64,000 nt of DNA from Mucilaginibacter sp. SG564 (GTDB taxonomy: Bacteria; Bacteroidota; Bacteroidia; Sphingobacteriales; Sphingobacteriaceae), in the NCBI RefSeq assembly GCF_013149275.1, contig NZ_JABGNA010000001.1, forward strand, positions 558,001 to 622,000, read 5' to 3'. How positions within the stretch are numbered: the first letter of the stretch is position 1; every line of letters starts with the position of its first letter. The notes below the pieces were generated by a model. It was given only the letters and a program-made list of their open reading frames with translations. It had not been told where the DNA came from and did not search any database. Below are positions 38,004-47,551 of this stretch, in pieces. Both the position numbers and the translations under genes were made by a program.

Positions 38004-39326
38004 ATGGAAACCAAAAACAATAAAAAAACCATCAGGGCCTGGGCCTTTTTTGATTGGGCCAACTCCGCATACAACCTGGTTATCACCTCTACCATTTTTC
38101 CGGCTTATTATGTAGCTATTACCACTACTAAAACCAATGGGGGTAAGGTGCAGTTTTTCGGCAAAACCTTTATAAATACAGCCTTGTCTGATTATGCCTT
38201 GTCGGTCGCTTATCTTATCATTGTTTTCCTGTTGCCCATACTATCCTCCATTGCCGATTATAAGGGCAATAAAAAAATATTCATGCAGTTTTTTACGGCC
38301 ATTGGAGCAATAGCGTGCTGTGTGCTTTATTTTTTCGACGCGAATCATATTGAGCCGGGGATCATCGCCTTCGCGCTGGCTGCTATTGGTTACAGCGGTG
38401 GTTTTGTATTTTATAACTCTTACCTGCCCGAAATTGCTACTGTAGATATGCAGGACAAGGTGAGCGCTAAAGGTTTTACTTATGGCTATATCGGCAGCGT
38501 GCTGCTGCAGCTTATTTGTTTTGTGTTTGTGCTGAAGCCCGAGCTGTTTGGTATTGTTGATGAAACATTCCCTGCCCGTTTATCATTTTTACTGGTTGGT
38601 TTATGGTGGATGGGTTTCGCTCTTATACCATTCATCGTACTACCCAAGGGGAGCCCCAACGCGGTTAGTCATGATCATAATATCATTAAAGGAGGCTTTA
38701 TAGAACTTGGAAAAGTTTGGAAAAAAGTGAAGACCATGCCTTTGCTTAAAAGATACCTCCCGGCGTTTTTCTTTTACTCCATGGGGGTACAAACCATTAT
38801 GCTGGTAGCCACAGGTTTTGCCGCCAAGGAACTGCACATGCCTACATCGGCCCTCATTACAACCATTTTAATTATCCAATTGGTGGCTATTGGTGGGGCA
38901 ACACTTATGTCGCGCTTATCGGGCAAATATGGCAACGTACGAGTGCTCATTGCCGTAGTGATCATCTGGATAGGGGTGTGTGCTGCCGCTTATTTAACTA
39001 AAACGGCCACAGAGTTTTATGTAGTAGCCGCAGTAGTAGGCCTGGTGATGGGCGGCATCCAGTCCATGTCGCGCTCAACCTATTCTAAATATTTACCCGA
39101 AAACATTACGGACACTGCATCGTTCTTCAGTTTTTATGACGTTACCGAAAAGCTGGCGATAGTGGGCGGAGTATTCAGCTTTGGTTTTTTTGAAGAGCTT
39201 ACCGGCAGTCCGCGCAATTCGGTACTGGTATTGGCCATCTTTTTTATAATAGGTTTAATATTATTGTTTTCTTTGCTGGCAGCAGAAAATAAGCTAAAGA
39301 AAAATACGGAGCTAAGCGCCGTGTAA
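38004..39326 (+). CDS. UMF1-family (Atg22-like) MFS transporter
   Basis: 440 residues from the ATG at 38004 (METKNNKKTIRAWAFFDWAN); the frame open to 37962 is not used. The N-terminal signature WAFFDWANSAYNLVITSTIFPAYY marks the UMF1/Atg22 branch of the major facilitators. About 12 transmembrane helices are visible. The branch includes amino-acid exporters in yeast; the bacterial substrates are unknown. It is followed after 11 bases by a LutA-like Fe-S protein. Confidence 0.85.
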   Translation: METKNNKKTIRAWAFFDWANSAYNLVITSTIFPAYYVAITTTKTNGGKVQFFGKTFINTALSDYALSVAYLIIVFLLPILSSIADYKGNKKIFMQFFTAIGAIACCVLYFFDANHIEPGIIAFALAAIGYSGGFVFYNSYLPEIATVDMQDKVSAKGFTYGYIGSVLLQLICFVFVLKPELFGIVDETFPARLSFLLVGLWWMGFALIPFIVLPKGSPNAVSHDHNIIKGGFIELGKVWKKVKTMPLLKRYLPAFFFYSMGVQTIMLVATGFAAKELHMPTSALITTILIIQLVAIGGATLMSRLSGKYGNVRVLIAVVIIWIGVCAAAYLTKTATEFYVVAAVVGLVMGGIQSMSRSTYSKYLPENITDTASFFSFYDVTEKLAIVGGVFSFGFFEELTGSPRNSVLVLAIFFIIGLILLFSLLAAENKLKKNTELSAV

Positions 39327-39337
39327 TTGTGTAAGAG

Positions 39338-40066
39338 ATGAAGATTGAGTTATTTGTACCCTGTTTTATTGATCAGTTGTTTCCCGATACCGCTTTTAAT
39401 ACCGTAAAAGTATTGGAAAAGGCTGGCTGTAAAGTGAGCTTTAATCCAAACCAAACCTGCTGCGGACAACCTGCTTTTAACGCCGGTTTCTGGGACGAGG
39501 CCAAAGCCGTGGGTAGCAAATTCCTGAGTGATTTCTCCGACGATAGCGTCATCGTAACGCCGTCCGCTTCCTGCACCGGCATGGTGAAAAATTACTATAA
39601 TGATCTGTTCACCAATACCGCTGTACACAATAAATGCAGGGCCGTGCAGGGCAATATCTATGAATTGTCTGACTTCCTGGTGAACATCCTGCAGTTTGAT
39701 TATTTTGGCGCCGAGCTCGACGGTAAAGCCGTTTACCACGACAGCTGTGCAGGCCTGCGTGAATGCAAGATCAAGGACGAGCCCCGCCAGCTACTCTCCA
39801 AAGTATTGGGCCTGGAACTGCTCGACCTGAAAGATAACGAAACCTGTTGTGGTTTCGGCGGAACCTTCGCCGTAAAATTTGATGGCATCTCTACTGCTAT
39901 GGCCCAACAAAAGGTGGATAACGCGCTGGCCGCAGGAGCGGAGTATATTATCTCCACTGATGCCTCCTGTTTGCTACATCTGCAAAGCTATATCGACAAA
40001 AACAGTATCCCGATACAAACCATGCACCTGGCCGATGTGCTGACACTGGGTTGGGGGAATGTGTAG
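39338..40066 (+). CDS. LutA/LldE-like (Fe-S)-binding protein, CCG-domain
   Basis: A 242-residue protein with two CCG cysteine-rich motifs, NQTCCGQPAFNAG and NETCCGFGGTFAVKF, plus CAGLREC and DASCLLHLQ. Such domains bind [4Fe-4S] or serve heterodisulfide reductase-type chemistry; LutA is one subunit of the LutABC lactate oxidase. No lutB or lutC follows, so the partner is elsewhere or this is a stand-alone member. It starts 11 bases after the MFS stop and probably shares its transcript. Confidence 0.85.
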   Translation: MKIELFVPCFIDQLFPDTAFNTVKVLEKAGCKVSFNPNQTCCGQPAFNAGFWDEAKAVGSKFLSDFSDDSVIVTPSASCTGMVKNYYNDLFTNTAVHNKCRAVQGNIYELSDFLVNILQFDYFGAELDGKAVYHDSCAGLRECKIKDEPRQLLSKVLGLELLDLKDNETCCGFGGTFAVKFDGISTAMAQQKVDNALAAGAEYIISTDASCLLHLQSYIDKNSIPIQTMHLADVLTLGWGNV

Positions 40067-40109
40067 GGTTTGATTTGGGAATTGGGATGTGAGTGAAGTT
40101 ATATAAAAA

Positions 40110-40140
40110 CCACGTCATTGCGAGGTACGAAGCAATCTCT
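40110..40140. repeat. Single arm of the TCATTGCGAG repeat
   Basis: CGTCATTGCGAGGTACGAAG followed by CAATCTC is one arm of the inverted repeat found complete at 36.98 kb. No second arm within reach. Confidence 0.65.
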
Positions 40141-40219
40141 ATACTTGGACCAAATGATATAGACCCATTGCCAACATTGTAACACAGATCAAGTTTCTTT
40201 AACAATACGCCTCAATATC

Positions 40220-40560
40220 ATGACAAAAAGAGAACAATACGGACTGGAGTTTTATAAAAGTAAAGATCCAATTGATGGGAGTATTATTCATGTTTGCAAT
40301 AGACGGGGTGTTATTAACGAGTATAATGTACTACAAATCATCCAACAACTTAATCAAACTGAAACACAAAGTTTAATTGATGAATAAATAATGTTCTTAA
40401 TGGTCAATATCATGAACAATACTTTGTAACAGACGGGACCGAACATGAGAGTATAGAATTGAATTTTCCCAATATAGTTTTCGGTGAAAATGACTTAGTT
40501 ATATCTATGCAGGATTTAAAGGCCTTGCTACAAGAATGGCTTACATTCATTAGGTCATAG
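40220..40560 (+). pseudogene. Frameshifted small protein gene
   Basis: An ATG at 40220 opens a 55-codon frame (TKREQYGLEFYKSKDPIDGS) that stops at 40385. Coding-like sequence continues at once in another frame (NNVLNGQYHEQYFVTDG, then VISMQDLKALLQEWLTFIRS) to a TAG at 40558. Adding one A at about 40384 restores one protein of about 113 residues without any odd residues at the joint (LIDE-INNVLNG). So this is a recent single-base frameshift, or a sequencing error. The family is not recognised; its size and acidity recall small immunity-type proteins. Confidence 0.7.
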
Positions 40561-40597
40561 TTTTTTGTCATCTCTTGGTCTCTTGAAAGTCAACGAC

Positions 40598-41080
40598 CTA
40601 CTTCCTATCGATATCTATAATTTCGAAATTACTGTTTTGAAGAAGTTGTGATACCGGGAATTCCTTGATAACAGATTCATCAAACTCCTTGTCTTTCAGG
40701 TCGCTGATTCCGGTTTCCATATTTGTTTGGTATTTATTGATAGCTATATAAACCATGTTACCATCAACATGATCAACCTTGAACAGGGTTTAGTGGTCAT
40801 CTTTCATTTTAACTTCCAGGATATCATCTTTTTTTAAGGAAGTCATCATATGACTAACCTTGGCCGCTTTTTGCTTATCAGCGATGGAAAAGCCAACAAT
40901 GGCAAGGGCTATAAGTAAAAGTCCGGAGAAAGTCCATACCGGCATTTTAGCATGGGTTTTAAGGTTCTCGTATCCCAGTTTTACAGAGGCCGGCATTTCC
41001 TTTAATTTCAATATCTGCCGGCAGTTATCGGCAATAAGTTCTGTTTTGCGCAGGGAGGCCCGCATACCATAAATGATCAT
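40598..41080 (-). pseudogene. Membrane protein gene broken by an in-frame stop
   Basis: From the ATG at 41080 (MIIYGMRASLRKTELIADN) the frame encodes about 96 residues with one transmembrane helix (MPVWTFSGLLLIALAIVGFS) and stops with TAA at 40790. In the same frame it continues for 64 sensible residues (TLFKVDHVDGNMVYIAINKY; KEFPVSQLLQNSNFEIIDID) to a TAG at 40598. In related Bacteroidota proteins that begin MIIYG, a zinc-ribbon of about 40 residues lies after the N-terminus; here it seems shortened to NCRQILKLKEMP. The gene therefore appears to carry both a deletion and a nonsense codon. Confidence 0.65.
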
Positions 41081-41220
41081 GCTTTTGTGTGATTTAAGGT
41101 TAGTATCCGGGTTTGAAAATAATAAAAAGATCAATAGCAGCCTTAGGAAAAAACAAAAAGGGTTTATGGTTAACTGCAAGTTACATTGAAACAAAAATGA
41201 TATTGCCACGTCATAACAGT

Positions 41221-41658
41221 ATGAAAAACTTAGCCGTTTTATTACTTTGTTTGGCAGTGGCCGGTATGGCAAGTGCTAAAGGTTTACCACATCCTGATAA
41301 ATTCAACCTGCCGGATAGTATCATCCGAAAAAAGATATTGCTGGCTCAATTCCCAACGCGTAATGTTTCCAGTGTTGATGTTCGTGAGATTAATTTTGGC
41401 CCAAAACAAAAAACGGGCAGGCATCAGCACCCTATACCGGTAATGGGCTACATTGTTTCGGGAACGGTATTGTTTGAGGTAGAAGGACAATCCGCTAAAG
41501 TATTACACGCAGGCGATGCCTTTTATGAACCTGCAAATACTACCATCGCGCATTTTGATAACCAATCGGATACCGAACCGCTTAAATTTGTGGCCTATTA
41601 CCTGCTTAACGGCGAAACCGAATTAATAAAAATGCTGCCCGAAAAAACAGATAAGTAA
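41221..41658 (+). CDS. Exported cupin-domain protein
   Basis: 145 residues from the ATG at 41221, which starts a signal peptide (MKNLAVLLLCLAVAGMASA); the frame open to 41113 is not used. A single cupin follows: metal-ligand residues in KTGRHQHPIPVMGYIVSG and a second motif HAGDAFYEPANTTIAHF. Probably a small periplasmic metal-dependent enzyme or binding protein; substrate unknown. A DinB-type gene follows after 9 bases. Confidence 0.82.
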   Translation: MKNLAVLLLCLAVAGMASAKGLPHPDKFNLPDSIIRKKILLAQFPTRNVSSVDVREINFGPKQKTGRHQHPIPVMGYIVSGTVLFEVEGQSAKVLHAGDAFYEPANTTIAHFDNQSDTEPLKFVAYYLLNGETELIKMLPEKTDK

Positions 41659-41667
41659 AAACCATTG

Positions 41668-42198
41668 ATGAGAATAATACCACCACCCCAACCCGGAGAA
41701 TACCCGTCGTACGCTATCATGTACATGAAATTACTACCTACCGATGGACTGATATTAAAGCACCTGCAGGATAATTTTGATATGGTGAAGCAGTTGGTCT
41801 ATTCCTTACCCGAAGATGTCTTATACTATCGCTATGCCCCTGGTAAATGGAGTATAAAAGAAACACTGGTACATATTATTGATGACGAACGCATTTTTGC
41901 CTATCGTGCCCTGCGCTTTGCCCGTAACGAAAAAAACAACCTCATCGGTTTTGACCAGGATAGCTATGCGCTTTATTCGGAAGCCGACAGCCGTTCGCTC
42001 GATAATATTTTTGAAGAGTATGAGGCCGTGAGGCGGGCAACCATAACTTTATTTAATGGCCTTCCCGATAATGCTTTCGGCAGGATGGGACATGGCACCG
42101 GCACCGCCAATGACGCTACGGTAAGGGCCCTTGCCTATCATATTGCCGGGCACGAGCTGCATCATATTAATATTATTAAAGAAAAATACCTGAGCTAA
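41668..42198 (+). CDS. DinB-family protein
   Basis: About 176 residues; the ATG at 41668 is preferred to the TTG just before. The DinB fold shows in FDMVKQLVYSLPEDVLYYRY, PGKWSIKETLVHIIDDERIF and the C-terminal IAGHELHHINIIKEKYL; the three putative metal His residues are in the last two motifs. It is close behind the cupin gene and probably co-transcribed. A perfect terminator follows. Confidence 0.87.
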   Translation: MRIIPPPQPGEYPSYAIMYMKLLPTDGLILKHLQDNFDMVKQLVYSLPEDVLYYRYAPGKWSIKETLVHIIDDERIFAYRALRFARNEKNNLIGFDQDSYALYSEADSRSLDNIFEEYEAVRRATITLFNGLPDNAFGRMGHGTGTANDATVRALAYHIAGHELHHINIIKEKYLS

Positions 42199-42268
42199 AA
42201 TCAACATGTGTTATGCCCTGGGGGGGCCGGATTTGCCGGTCTGCTCCGGATTTCGTATCTTTATATTA

Positions 42269-42311
42269 TAACAGCCCGCTGCTCTTTTTCTAAGAGCAGC
42301 GGGCTGTTTAG
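42269..42311 (+). terminator. Strong intrinsic terminator
   Basis: A 16-bp perfect stem ACAGCCCGCTGCTCTT / AAGAGCAGCGGGCTGT with a 5-base loop. Ends the cupin-DinB transcript. Confidence 0.88.
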
Positions 42312-42376
42312 TTAAGACCAAGACATGATCAAAAATTGTCTGTTTTGCATATAGTTATTTGAAAATTAAATATTTA

Positions 42377-42524
42377 ATACTTTTTAAAGTTTTAAAAGCA
42401 TAACAAAACAGTGTTCAGATTTGTTAAAAAGTGTTAAAATTGATGGTTTTGAATCAATTTTCAGCCGTTTTTACTCCGTTTTCGATCAGAAAATTGTTAA
42501 AATTTAAGGTTTAAAAAGTTTTTG
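42377..42524 (+). promoter_or_regulatory. AT-rich module shared with the CrtA-like gene leader, copy 1 (thrS)
   Basis: Contains CTTTTTAAAGTTTTAAAA, repeated TTGTTAAAA/TGTTAAAA units and a 40-base core starting GATCAGAAAATTGTTAAAAT. The same order and core (one mismatch) occur inverted at 53427-53575, where it likewise points toward the next gene. Position here is 127 bases upstream of thrS. Function unknown; likely a protein-binding site or leader-encoded element. Confidence 0.6.
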
Positions 42525-42568
42525 GAAAGGGTATAGGGATTTAGAAAATCTAAATCAAAATAAAATCC

Positions 42569-42611
42569 TAAATTAGCGCCACAAAAATAAAGATCACTTT
42601 GTAGGTGATCA
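42569..42611 (+). promoter_or_regulatory. Probable thrS promoter and leader hairpin
   Basis: TAAATTAG at 42569-42576 is one mismatch from the -7 consensus. A small hairpin GATCAC/GTGATC follows at 42592-42610, before the ATG at 42651. No T-box is visible, as expected outside Firmicutes. Confidence 0.4.
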
Positions 42612-42650
42612 GCAAACGTAATTTTATAAAAATTTAAATCATAGTTGTAG

Positions 42651-44576
42651 ATGATTAGTATTACACTTCCTGATGGATCCGTTCGTCAGTATGACAAGGG
42701 GATTACTTCCGCACAGATCGCCCAGTCGATCTCCGAGGGATTAGCACGTAACGTATTAGCCGCCGAAGTTGATGGTCAGGTTTGGGATGCCAGCCGCCCC
42801 ATTGAACAGGACGCGCACGTTAAATTATTAACCTGGAATGATGCTTCGGGTAAATCAACTTTCTGGCATTCATCAGCCCACTTAATGGCCGAAGCCCTGG
42901 AAGCCCTGTATCCGGGTACCAAATTTGGTATCGGTCCGGCTATTGAAACCGGTTTCTATTATGATGTTGACTTTGGTGATCGTGAATTCTCGTCTGATGA
43001 GTTTAAACAGATTGAAGATAAGATCATTGAGCTGGCCAAAACCAAAGAAGAGTACATCCGCAAACCGGTGAGCAAAGCCGATGCGATTGAATATTTTACC
43101 GAAAAAGGCGATGAATACAAGCTTGATCTGATCAAGGATCTGGCCGATGGTTCGATCACTTTTTATACACAAGGTAATTTTACCGATTTATGCCGTGGGC
43201 CGCACATCCCTAATACAGGCTTTATTAAGGCTGTTAAACTGATGAGCGTGGCCGGTGCTTACTGGCGCGGTGACGAAACCCGTAAACAGCTTACACGCAT
43301 TTACGCGGTTACATTTCCCAAAGCCAGCGAGTTAACTGATTACCTGCACATGATCGAAGAAGCTAAAAAGCGCGATCACCGCAAGCTGGGTAAAGAACTG
43401 GAATTGTTCACTTTCTCTGAAAAAGTGGGTATGGGTTTGCCATTGTGGTTACCCAAAGGCACTGCATTACGTGAACGACTGACCAGCTTTTTACAAAAAG
43501 CGCAGGTTAGGGCAGGGTATGAGCAGGTAATTACACCACACATTGGGCATAAAAACCTGTATGTAACATCAGGTCACTACGAAAAATATGGCGCCGATTC
43601 ATTTCAGCCGATAAAAACACCGCAGGAGGGAGAGGAGTTCTTTTTAAAACCAATGAACTGCCCGCACCACTGTGAAATATACAAAAGCAAGCCGCGCTCT
43701 TACAAAGATTTGCCGGTACGTTTGGCGGAATTTGGTACTGTTTACCGGTACGAGCAAAGCGGCGAGCTGCATGGTTTAACCCGTGTACGTGGCTTTACTC
43801 AGGACGATGCGCACTTGTTTTGCCGCCCAGATCAGGTAAAGGATGAGTTTAAAAAAGTGATTGATCTGGTGTTGTATGTATTCAAAGCCCTTGGTTTTGA
43901 GAACTATACTGCGCAGGTATCGCTTCGCGATCCTGAAAATAAGGGTAAATACATCGGTACTGACGAAAACTGGGCTTTGGCTGAGTCGGCAATTATTGAA
44001 GCTGCCGAAGAAAAAGGTTTAATCACCGTTCAGGAATTGGGCGAAGCCGCTTTTTATGGCCCTAAGCTTGATTTTATGGTGAAGGATGCCCTGGGTCGTA
44101 AATGGCAATTGGGTACTATACAGGTTGATTATAATCTTCCTGAACGTTTTGAACTGGAATATACTGGCAGTGACAATCAAAAACATCGTCCGGTAATGAT
44201 CCATAGGGCGCCGTTTGGTTCCCTGGAGCGTTTTATAGCGGTGTTGATTGAGCATTGCGCAGGTAATTTCCCGCTTTGGCTGTCGCCGGAGCAGTTTATT
44301 ATTTTGCCCATATCAGAAAAATTTGAGGAATATGCAAAAAAACTTTCTGATGTGTTAAAAGATTCCGATATTTGCGGGCTGATTGATTTTAGAGACGAGA
44401 AAATAGGGCGTAAGATACGTGATGCTGAAGTCAAAAAGATCCCTTATATGTTGATTGTAGGTGAAAAAGAAGCGGCTGAAGGCTTGGTTTCTGTAAGGAA
44501 ACATGGTCAGGGCGATTTGGGAAGTATGAGCATAGAAGATTTTAAAGAACAAATAACTAAAGAAATAAAAGTATAA
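42651..44576 (+). CDS. thrS: Threonyl-tRNA synthetase
   Basis: A 641-residue class II synthetase of full length. Domain order: TGS (residues 1-62, [16 protein letters not shown]), the editing/SAD domain with [11 protein letters not shown], the catalytic core ([62 protein letters not shown]-like [38 protein letters not shown]) and the anticodon-binding domain at the end. It heads the thrS-infC-rpmI-rplT translation operon. Confidence 0.97.
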   Translation: MISITLPDGSVRQYDKGITSAQIAQSISEGLARNVLAAEVDGQVWDASRPIEQDAHVKLLTWNDASGKSTFWHSSAHLMAEALEALYPGTKFGIGPAIETGFYYDVDFGDREFSSDEFKQIEDKIIELAKTKEEYIRKPVSKADAIEYFTEKGDEYKLDLIKDLADGSITFYTQGNFTDLCRGPHIPNTGFIKAVKLMSVAGAYWRGDETRKQLTRIYAVTFPKASELTDYLHMIEEAKKRDHRKLGKELELFTFSEKVGMGLPLWLPKGTALRERLTSFLQKAQVRAGYEQVITPHIGHKNLYVTSGHYEKYGADSFQPIKTPQEGEEFFLKPMNCPHHCEIYKSKPRSYKDLPVRLAEFGTVYRYEQSGELHGLTRVRGFTQDDAHLFCRPDQVKDEFKKVIDLVLYVFKALGFENYTAQVSLRDPENKGKYIGTDENWALAESAIIEAAEEKGLITVQELGEAAFYGPKLDFMVKDALGRKWQLGTIQVDYNLPERFELEYTGSDNQKHRPVMIHRAPFGSLERFIAVLIEHCAGNFPLWLSPEQFIILPISEKFEEYAKKLSDVLKDSDICGLIDFRDEKIGRKIRDAEVKKIPYMLIVGEKEAAEGLVSVRKHGQGDLGSMSIEDFKEQITKEIKV

Positions 44577-44577
44577 C

Positions 44578-45144
44578 TTGGCATTAAACAAACCTTTCAA
44601 TAGAGGACCAAGGCTTCCTTTTAAGAAAAAAGAAGCTGAACACAACATTAATCAATTCATCAGGGCTCAGGAAGTTCGTCTGGTAGGCGATAACGTTGAG
44701 CAGGGAGTTTACTCTTTAAGAGACGCGCTGGCAATTGCACAGGAGCAAGAGCTCGACCTGGTTGAAATATCTCCAAACGCTGTCCCACCGGTTTGTAAGG
44801 TAACGGACTATAATAAGTTCATTTATGAACAAAAGAAGAAGCTAAAAGAGATAAAAAACAATGCCAAGCAAACGGTTATTAAAGAGATCCGTTTCGGACC
44901 AAATACCGATGACCATGACTTTGAATTTAAATTGAAGCATGCCATGAAGTTTTTGGAAGCCGGTGAAAAGGTGAGAGCCTACGTACACTTTAAAGGCCGT
45001 GCCATTGTGTACAAAGAACAGGGCGAAATCCTGTTACTTCGTTTTGCACAGGCGTTGGAAGATAACGGTAAAGTAGAGCAGTTACCAAAGCTTGAAGGAA
45101 AAAGGATGTTTTTAACTCTAGCTCCTAAAGCAGTAAAAAAATAA
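44578..45144 (+). CDS. infC: Translation initiation factor IF-3
   Basis: A 188-residue IF-3 with N-terminal ([16 protein letters not shown]) and C-terminal ([26 protein letters not shown]) domains joined by a lysine-rich linker. The start is a TTG one base after the thrS stop; a weak, non-ATG start is typical of infC and underlies its self-control of translation in other bacteria. It is part of thrS-infC-rpmI-rplT. Confidence 0.96.
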   Translation: MALNKPFNRGPRLPFKKKEAEHNINQFIRAQEVRLVGDNVEQGVYSLRDALAIAQEQELDLVEISPNAVPPVCKVTDYNKFIYEQKKKLKEIKNNAKQTVIKEIRFGPNTDDHDFEFKLKHAMKFLEAGEKVRAYVHFKGRAIVYKEQGEILLLRFAQALEDNGKVEQLPKLEGKRMFLTLAPKAVKK

Positions 45145-45154
45145 TAATTTTTAA

Positions 45155-45205
45155 GTACGACGTTGACGTTGTACCATTAAATAAAGGAAAACGTTGAGAA
45201 ACGTT
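45155..45205 (+). promoter_or_regulatory. Tandem hairpins in the rpmI leader (candidate L20 site)
   Basis: Hairpin 1: GTACGACG / CGTTGTAC around loop TTGA (45155-45174), with compensating G-U pairs. Hairpin 2: AACGTT / AACGTT around loop GAGA (45190-45205). Both lie between infC and rpmI, where L20 binds its own mRNA in other bacteria. Confidence 0.5.
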
Positions 45206-45232
45206 AATATCTAAAAACAAATAAATAGAGTT

Positions 45233-45433
45233 ATGCCAAAAATGAAAACCAATTCCAGTGCAAAAAAGCGTTTTAAGCTTACTGGAACCGGTAAAATCGC
45301 AAGAAAAAACGCATACAAAAGCCACATCTTAACCAAGATGTCGACAAAACGTAAGCGCGCCCTTGGTCACACCAGCTTAGTTTCTGATGCTGACATGGGT
45401 AACGTTAAACGTATGCTTTGTATCGGAAAGTAA
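45233..45433 (+). CDS. rpmI: 50S ribosomal protein L35
   Basis: 66 residues with the L35 signature [20 protein letters not shown] and [16 protein letters not shown]. Very basic. Located between infC and rplT. Confidence 0.96.
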   Translation: MPKMKTNSSAKKRFKLTGTGKIARKNAYKSHILTKMSTKRKRALGHTSLVSDADMGNVKRMLCIGK

Positions 45434-45511
45434 TTCACAAATTTTTTAACCAGGTATTAGAGTTTTAAGTTCTGTTATAAAAACAGGCACTCACTACCAA
45501 AATCAAACAAG

Positions 45512-45856
45512 ATGCCACGTTCAGTTAACGCAGTAGCGTCGAGAAGACGCAGGAAAAGGATCATGAACCTCGCCAAAGGTTATTGGGGTTCACGTAGCAA
45601 GGTTTACACCATTGCAAAAAACACAGTTGAAAAAGGTTTACAGTACGCTTATCGTGACCGCAAAACCAAAAAAAGAGAGTTCAGAGCTTTGTGGATACAG
45701 CGTATTAACGCAGGTGCCCGTCAGCACGGAATTTCTTACTCTCAGTTAATAGGTAAATTAGCAGCAAAAGAAATCGGTTTAAACCGTAAAGTATTGGCTG
45801 ATTTAGCGATGAATCATCCAGATGCTTTCAAAGCCGTGATTGATGCAGTAAAATAA
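45512..45856 (+). CDS. rplT: 50S ribosomal protein L20
   Basis: 114 residues starting [26 protein letters not shown]; the conserved [20 protein letters not shown] block is present. A strong terminator follows. L20 usually represses its own operon by binding the leader mRNA. Confidence 0.97.
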   Translation: MPRSVNAVASRRRRKRIMNLAKGYWGSRSKVYTIAKNTVEKGLQYAYRDRKTKKREFRALWIQRINAGARQHGISYSQLIGKLAAKEIGLNRKVLADLAMNHPDAFKAVIDAVK

Positions 45857-45873
45857 TTAGCGCAAGCTTAATA

Positions 45874-45909
45874 AAAAAGGCCTTCTGTTTATTCAGAAGG
45901 CCTTTTTGT
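45874..45909 (+). terminator. Intrinsic terminator after rplT
   Basis: A 14-bp stem AAAAAGGCCTTCTG / CAGAAGGCCTTTTT with a 6-base loop, followed by Ts. It can also serve the convergent serine-hydrolase gene. Confidence 0.9.
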
Positions 45910-45921
45910 TTTAGTATGAAG

Positions 45922-47178
45922 TTATTTTGTCTGTGAGTAATTAAATTGGAATTGAGTTAAATTGGGCAGATGTTTTTTAGGCCTTTTCAATTCATTTTGA
46001 TAAATAACATGCCCCAGATTTTTTAGGAATGGAAGGCAAATCGTGGCGTATTCATATTTATTATCGTTATAAACCCCATCCTCATTTGATTGCACTACCG
46101 CAGTTAGTAAGAACTCAACATGATTTTTAAAATCGACAATGTAGGCGTTGTCAATATCATATCCATAACTGTCGCCTACTTTGTTAAATATCCTGATATT
46201 GGGTTCAATTACCGCCGAACTATCTCCACCGTAATATAAAAATTTGCAGTATGCCGGGAAATAGTCTGGTCGGTTATAGGTTGGTTTTATGTTTTCTGTA
46301 GGAAATGTACTCATATATCGGTATATGAAAGCATAATCGGCAGATGTGAGGTTGTAGCGCTGATTCGTCGGAAATGATTGCGGAAAAAGGAGTCTCTTTA
46401 ATACCAGCTGCTGATCGGCAATAGAATACACATTTTTTTCACTCAAATTAAAGGGTTTATTCACGAGGCGGTCGCTGCTGTCCAGATAGGCTTTCCCCAT
46501 AATCATATTATCCAGGCGCATCGGATAGTTTAAGCTATCATATAATGCCTTTTTGCGGTATACCACTTGGTTTCCATCGTAAAAAGTAATGGGGTTGGTA
46601 TGTCTTGTGTTTTCTCCGGCATCGCCTACTGCCAGCCGACCCACAATACGGGTATGATATAACTGGTATTTTTTTAGTTTGCGATTGATCTCTTCACGGC
46701 CAACAAATTCATACAAGCGATTGAAAGCGTCGTTATCACTTACCAATAAGATTTTTTTAATATAATTCTCTATACTGGGTAGCCCATTTGCCGATGAGGT
46801 ATCTGTTTTTACCCTGGTTTGTTTGGCAAAGGCGCTGTCGGTGATCATAGTTGATCTTGTGGTTAAGCCTTTAACATGTAATTCGTGAAGTTTTTCCAGC
46901 GCGAAAATGGCTGTTGGTAGTTTAACTGTACTGGCAGGATAGAAATAATGTTTAGCGTTAAGTCGATAACTGTATGACTTAAAATGCGGTGTGTTGTTTT
47001 TATCTCGGTCGATTTGCGTATACAATATTTGTACCTCATTTTGGGTAGGATGGCTCAATATCTTACTAAATAGCTCCGGATGACTTTGTAAAAGCTCTTT
47101 CAGGAAAACAGTATCAGGTTGCTGAGCAAAGCTGGATATGGCGATTACCAGCAACAGAAATGTAATGTACGGTTTCAT
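45922..47178 (-). CDS. Beta-lactamase-like serine hydrolase (class A fold)
   Basis: 418 residues from the ATG at 47178 (MKPYITFLLLVIAISSFAQQ), where a signal peptide begins; the frame open to 47217 is rejected. Penicillin-binding/beta-lactamase motifs are visible: Ser83-x-x-Lys86 in PASTVKLPTA, SDN in LLVSDNDAFNRLYEF, and a KTG-equivalent NKVGDSYGY. The protein is longer than class A beta-lactamases (about 290 residues) and the Glu166 loop is not obvious, so a periplasmic peptidase or esterase role is as likely as antibiotic resistance. Confidence 0.8.
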   Translation of the reverse strand: MKPYITFLLLVIAISSFAQQPDTVFLKELLQSHPELFSKILSHPTQNEVQILYTQIDRDKNNTPHFKSYSYRLNAKHYFYPASTVKLPTAIFALEKLHELHVKGLTTRSTMITDSAFAKQTRVKTDTSSANGLPSIENYIKKILLVSDNDAFNRLYEFVGREEINRKLKKYQLYHTRIVGRLAVGDAGENTRHTNPITFYDGNQVVYRKKALYDSLNYPMRLDNMIMGKAYLDSSDRLVNKPFNLSEKNVYSIADQQLVLKRLLFPQSFPTNQRYNLTSADYAFIYRYMSTFPTENIKPTYNRPDYFPAYCKFLYYGGDSSAVIEPNIRIFNKVGDSYGYDIDNAYIVDFKNHVEFLLTAVVQSNEDGVYNDNKYEYATICLPFLKNLGHVIYQNELKRPKKHLPNLTQFQFNYSQTK

Positions 47179-47234
47179 TATCATAAATATACAGATTGTT
47201 ACTTTGCGATTGCTCATAGTTAGCTTACTTTTGT

Positions 47235-47425
47235 TGCGCTTTAGGTTTCATACGGTTTATTACTGTAAATGAATTAAAAGGGAATACGGTGAATAATCCG
47301 TAACTGTCCCGCAGCTGTAAGCTCTTTAACCATTGCCCACTCTTATGGCCACTGTTCTGAAAAGAATGGGAAGGCAGGGCAATTTGGGGAGCAAGTCAGA
47401 ACACCTGCCCAGGCACTTATAGTAT
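47235..47425 (+). ncRNA. Cobalamin riboswitch
   Basis: The conserved B12-box region is visible: TACTGTAAATGAATTAAAAGGGAATACGG-type start, then GTAACTGTCCCGCAGCTGTAAGC, GCCACTG, GGGAAGGCAGGGCAA and GTCAGAACACCTGCC. It precedes the btuB-like receptor and should turn it off when B12 is sufficient. Confidence 0.93.
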
Positions 47426-47551
47426 TCATAGCTTTCGGGGATTGAAGCTTGAATGTGAATGCCCTTCATTGAGTGTATTTTCATTTGCCCTGATCATATA
47501 TTGGATATAGTATAAGTTGATAACAAGCATTATTTAATTATAACAGGTTAT

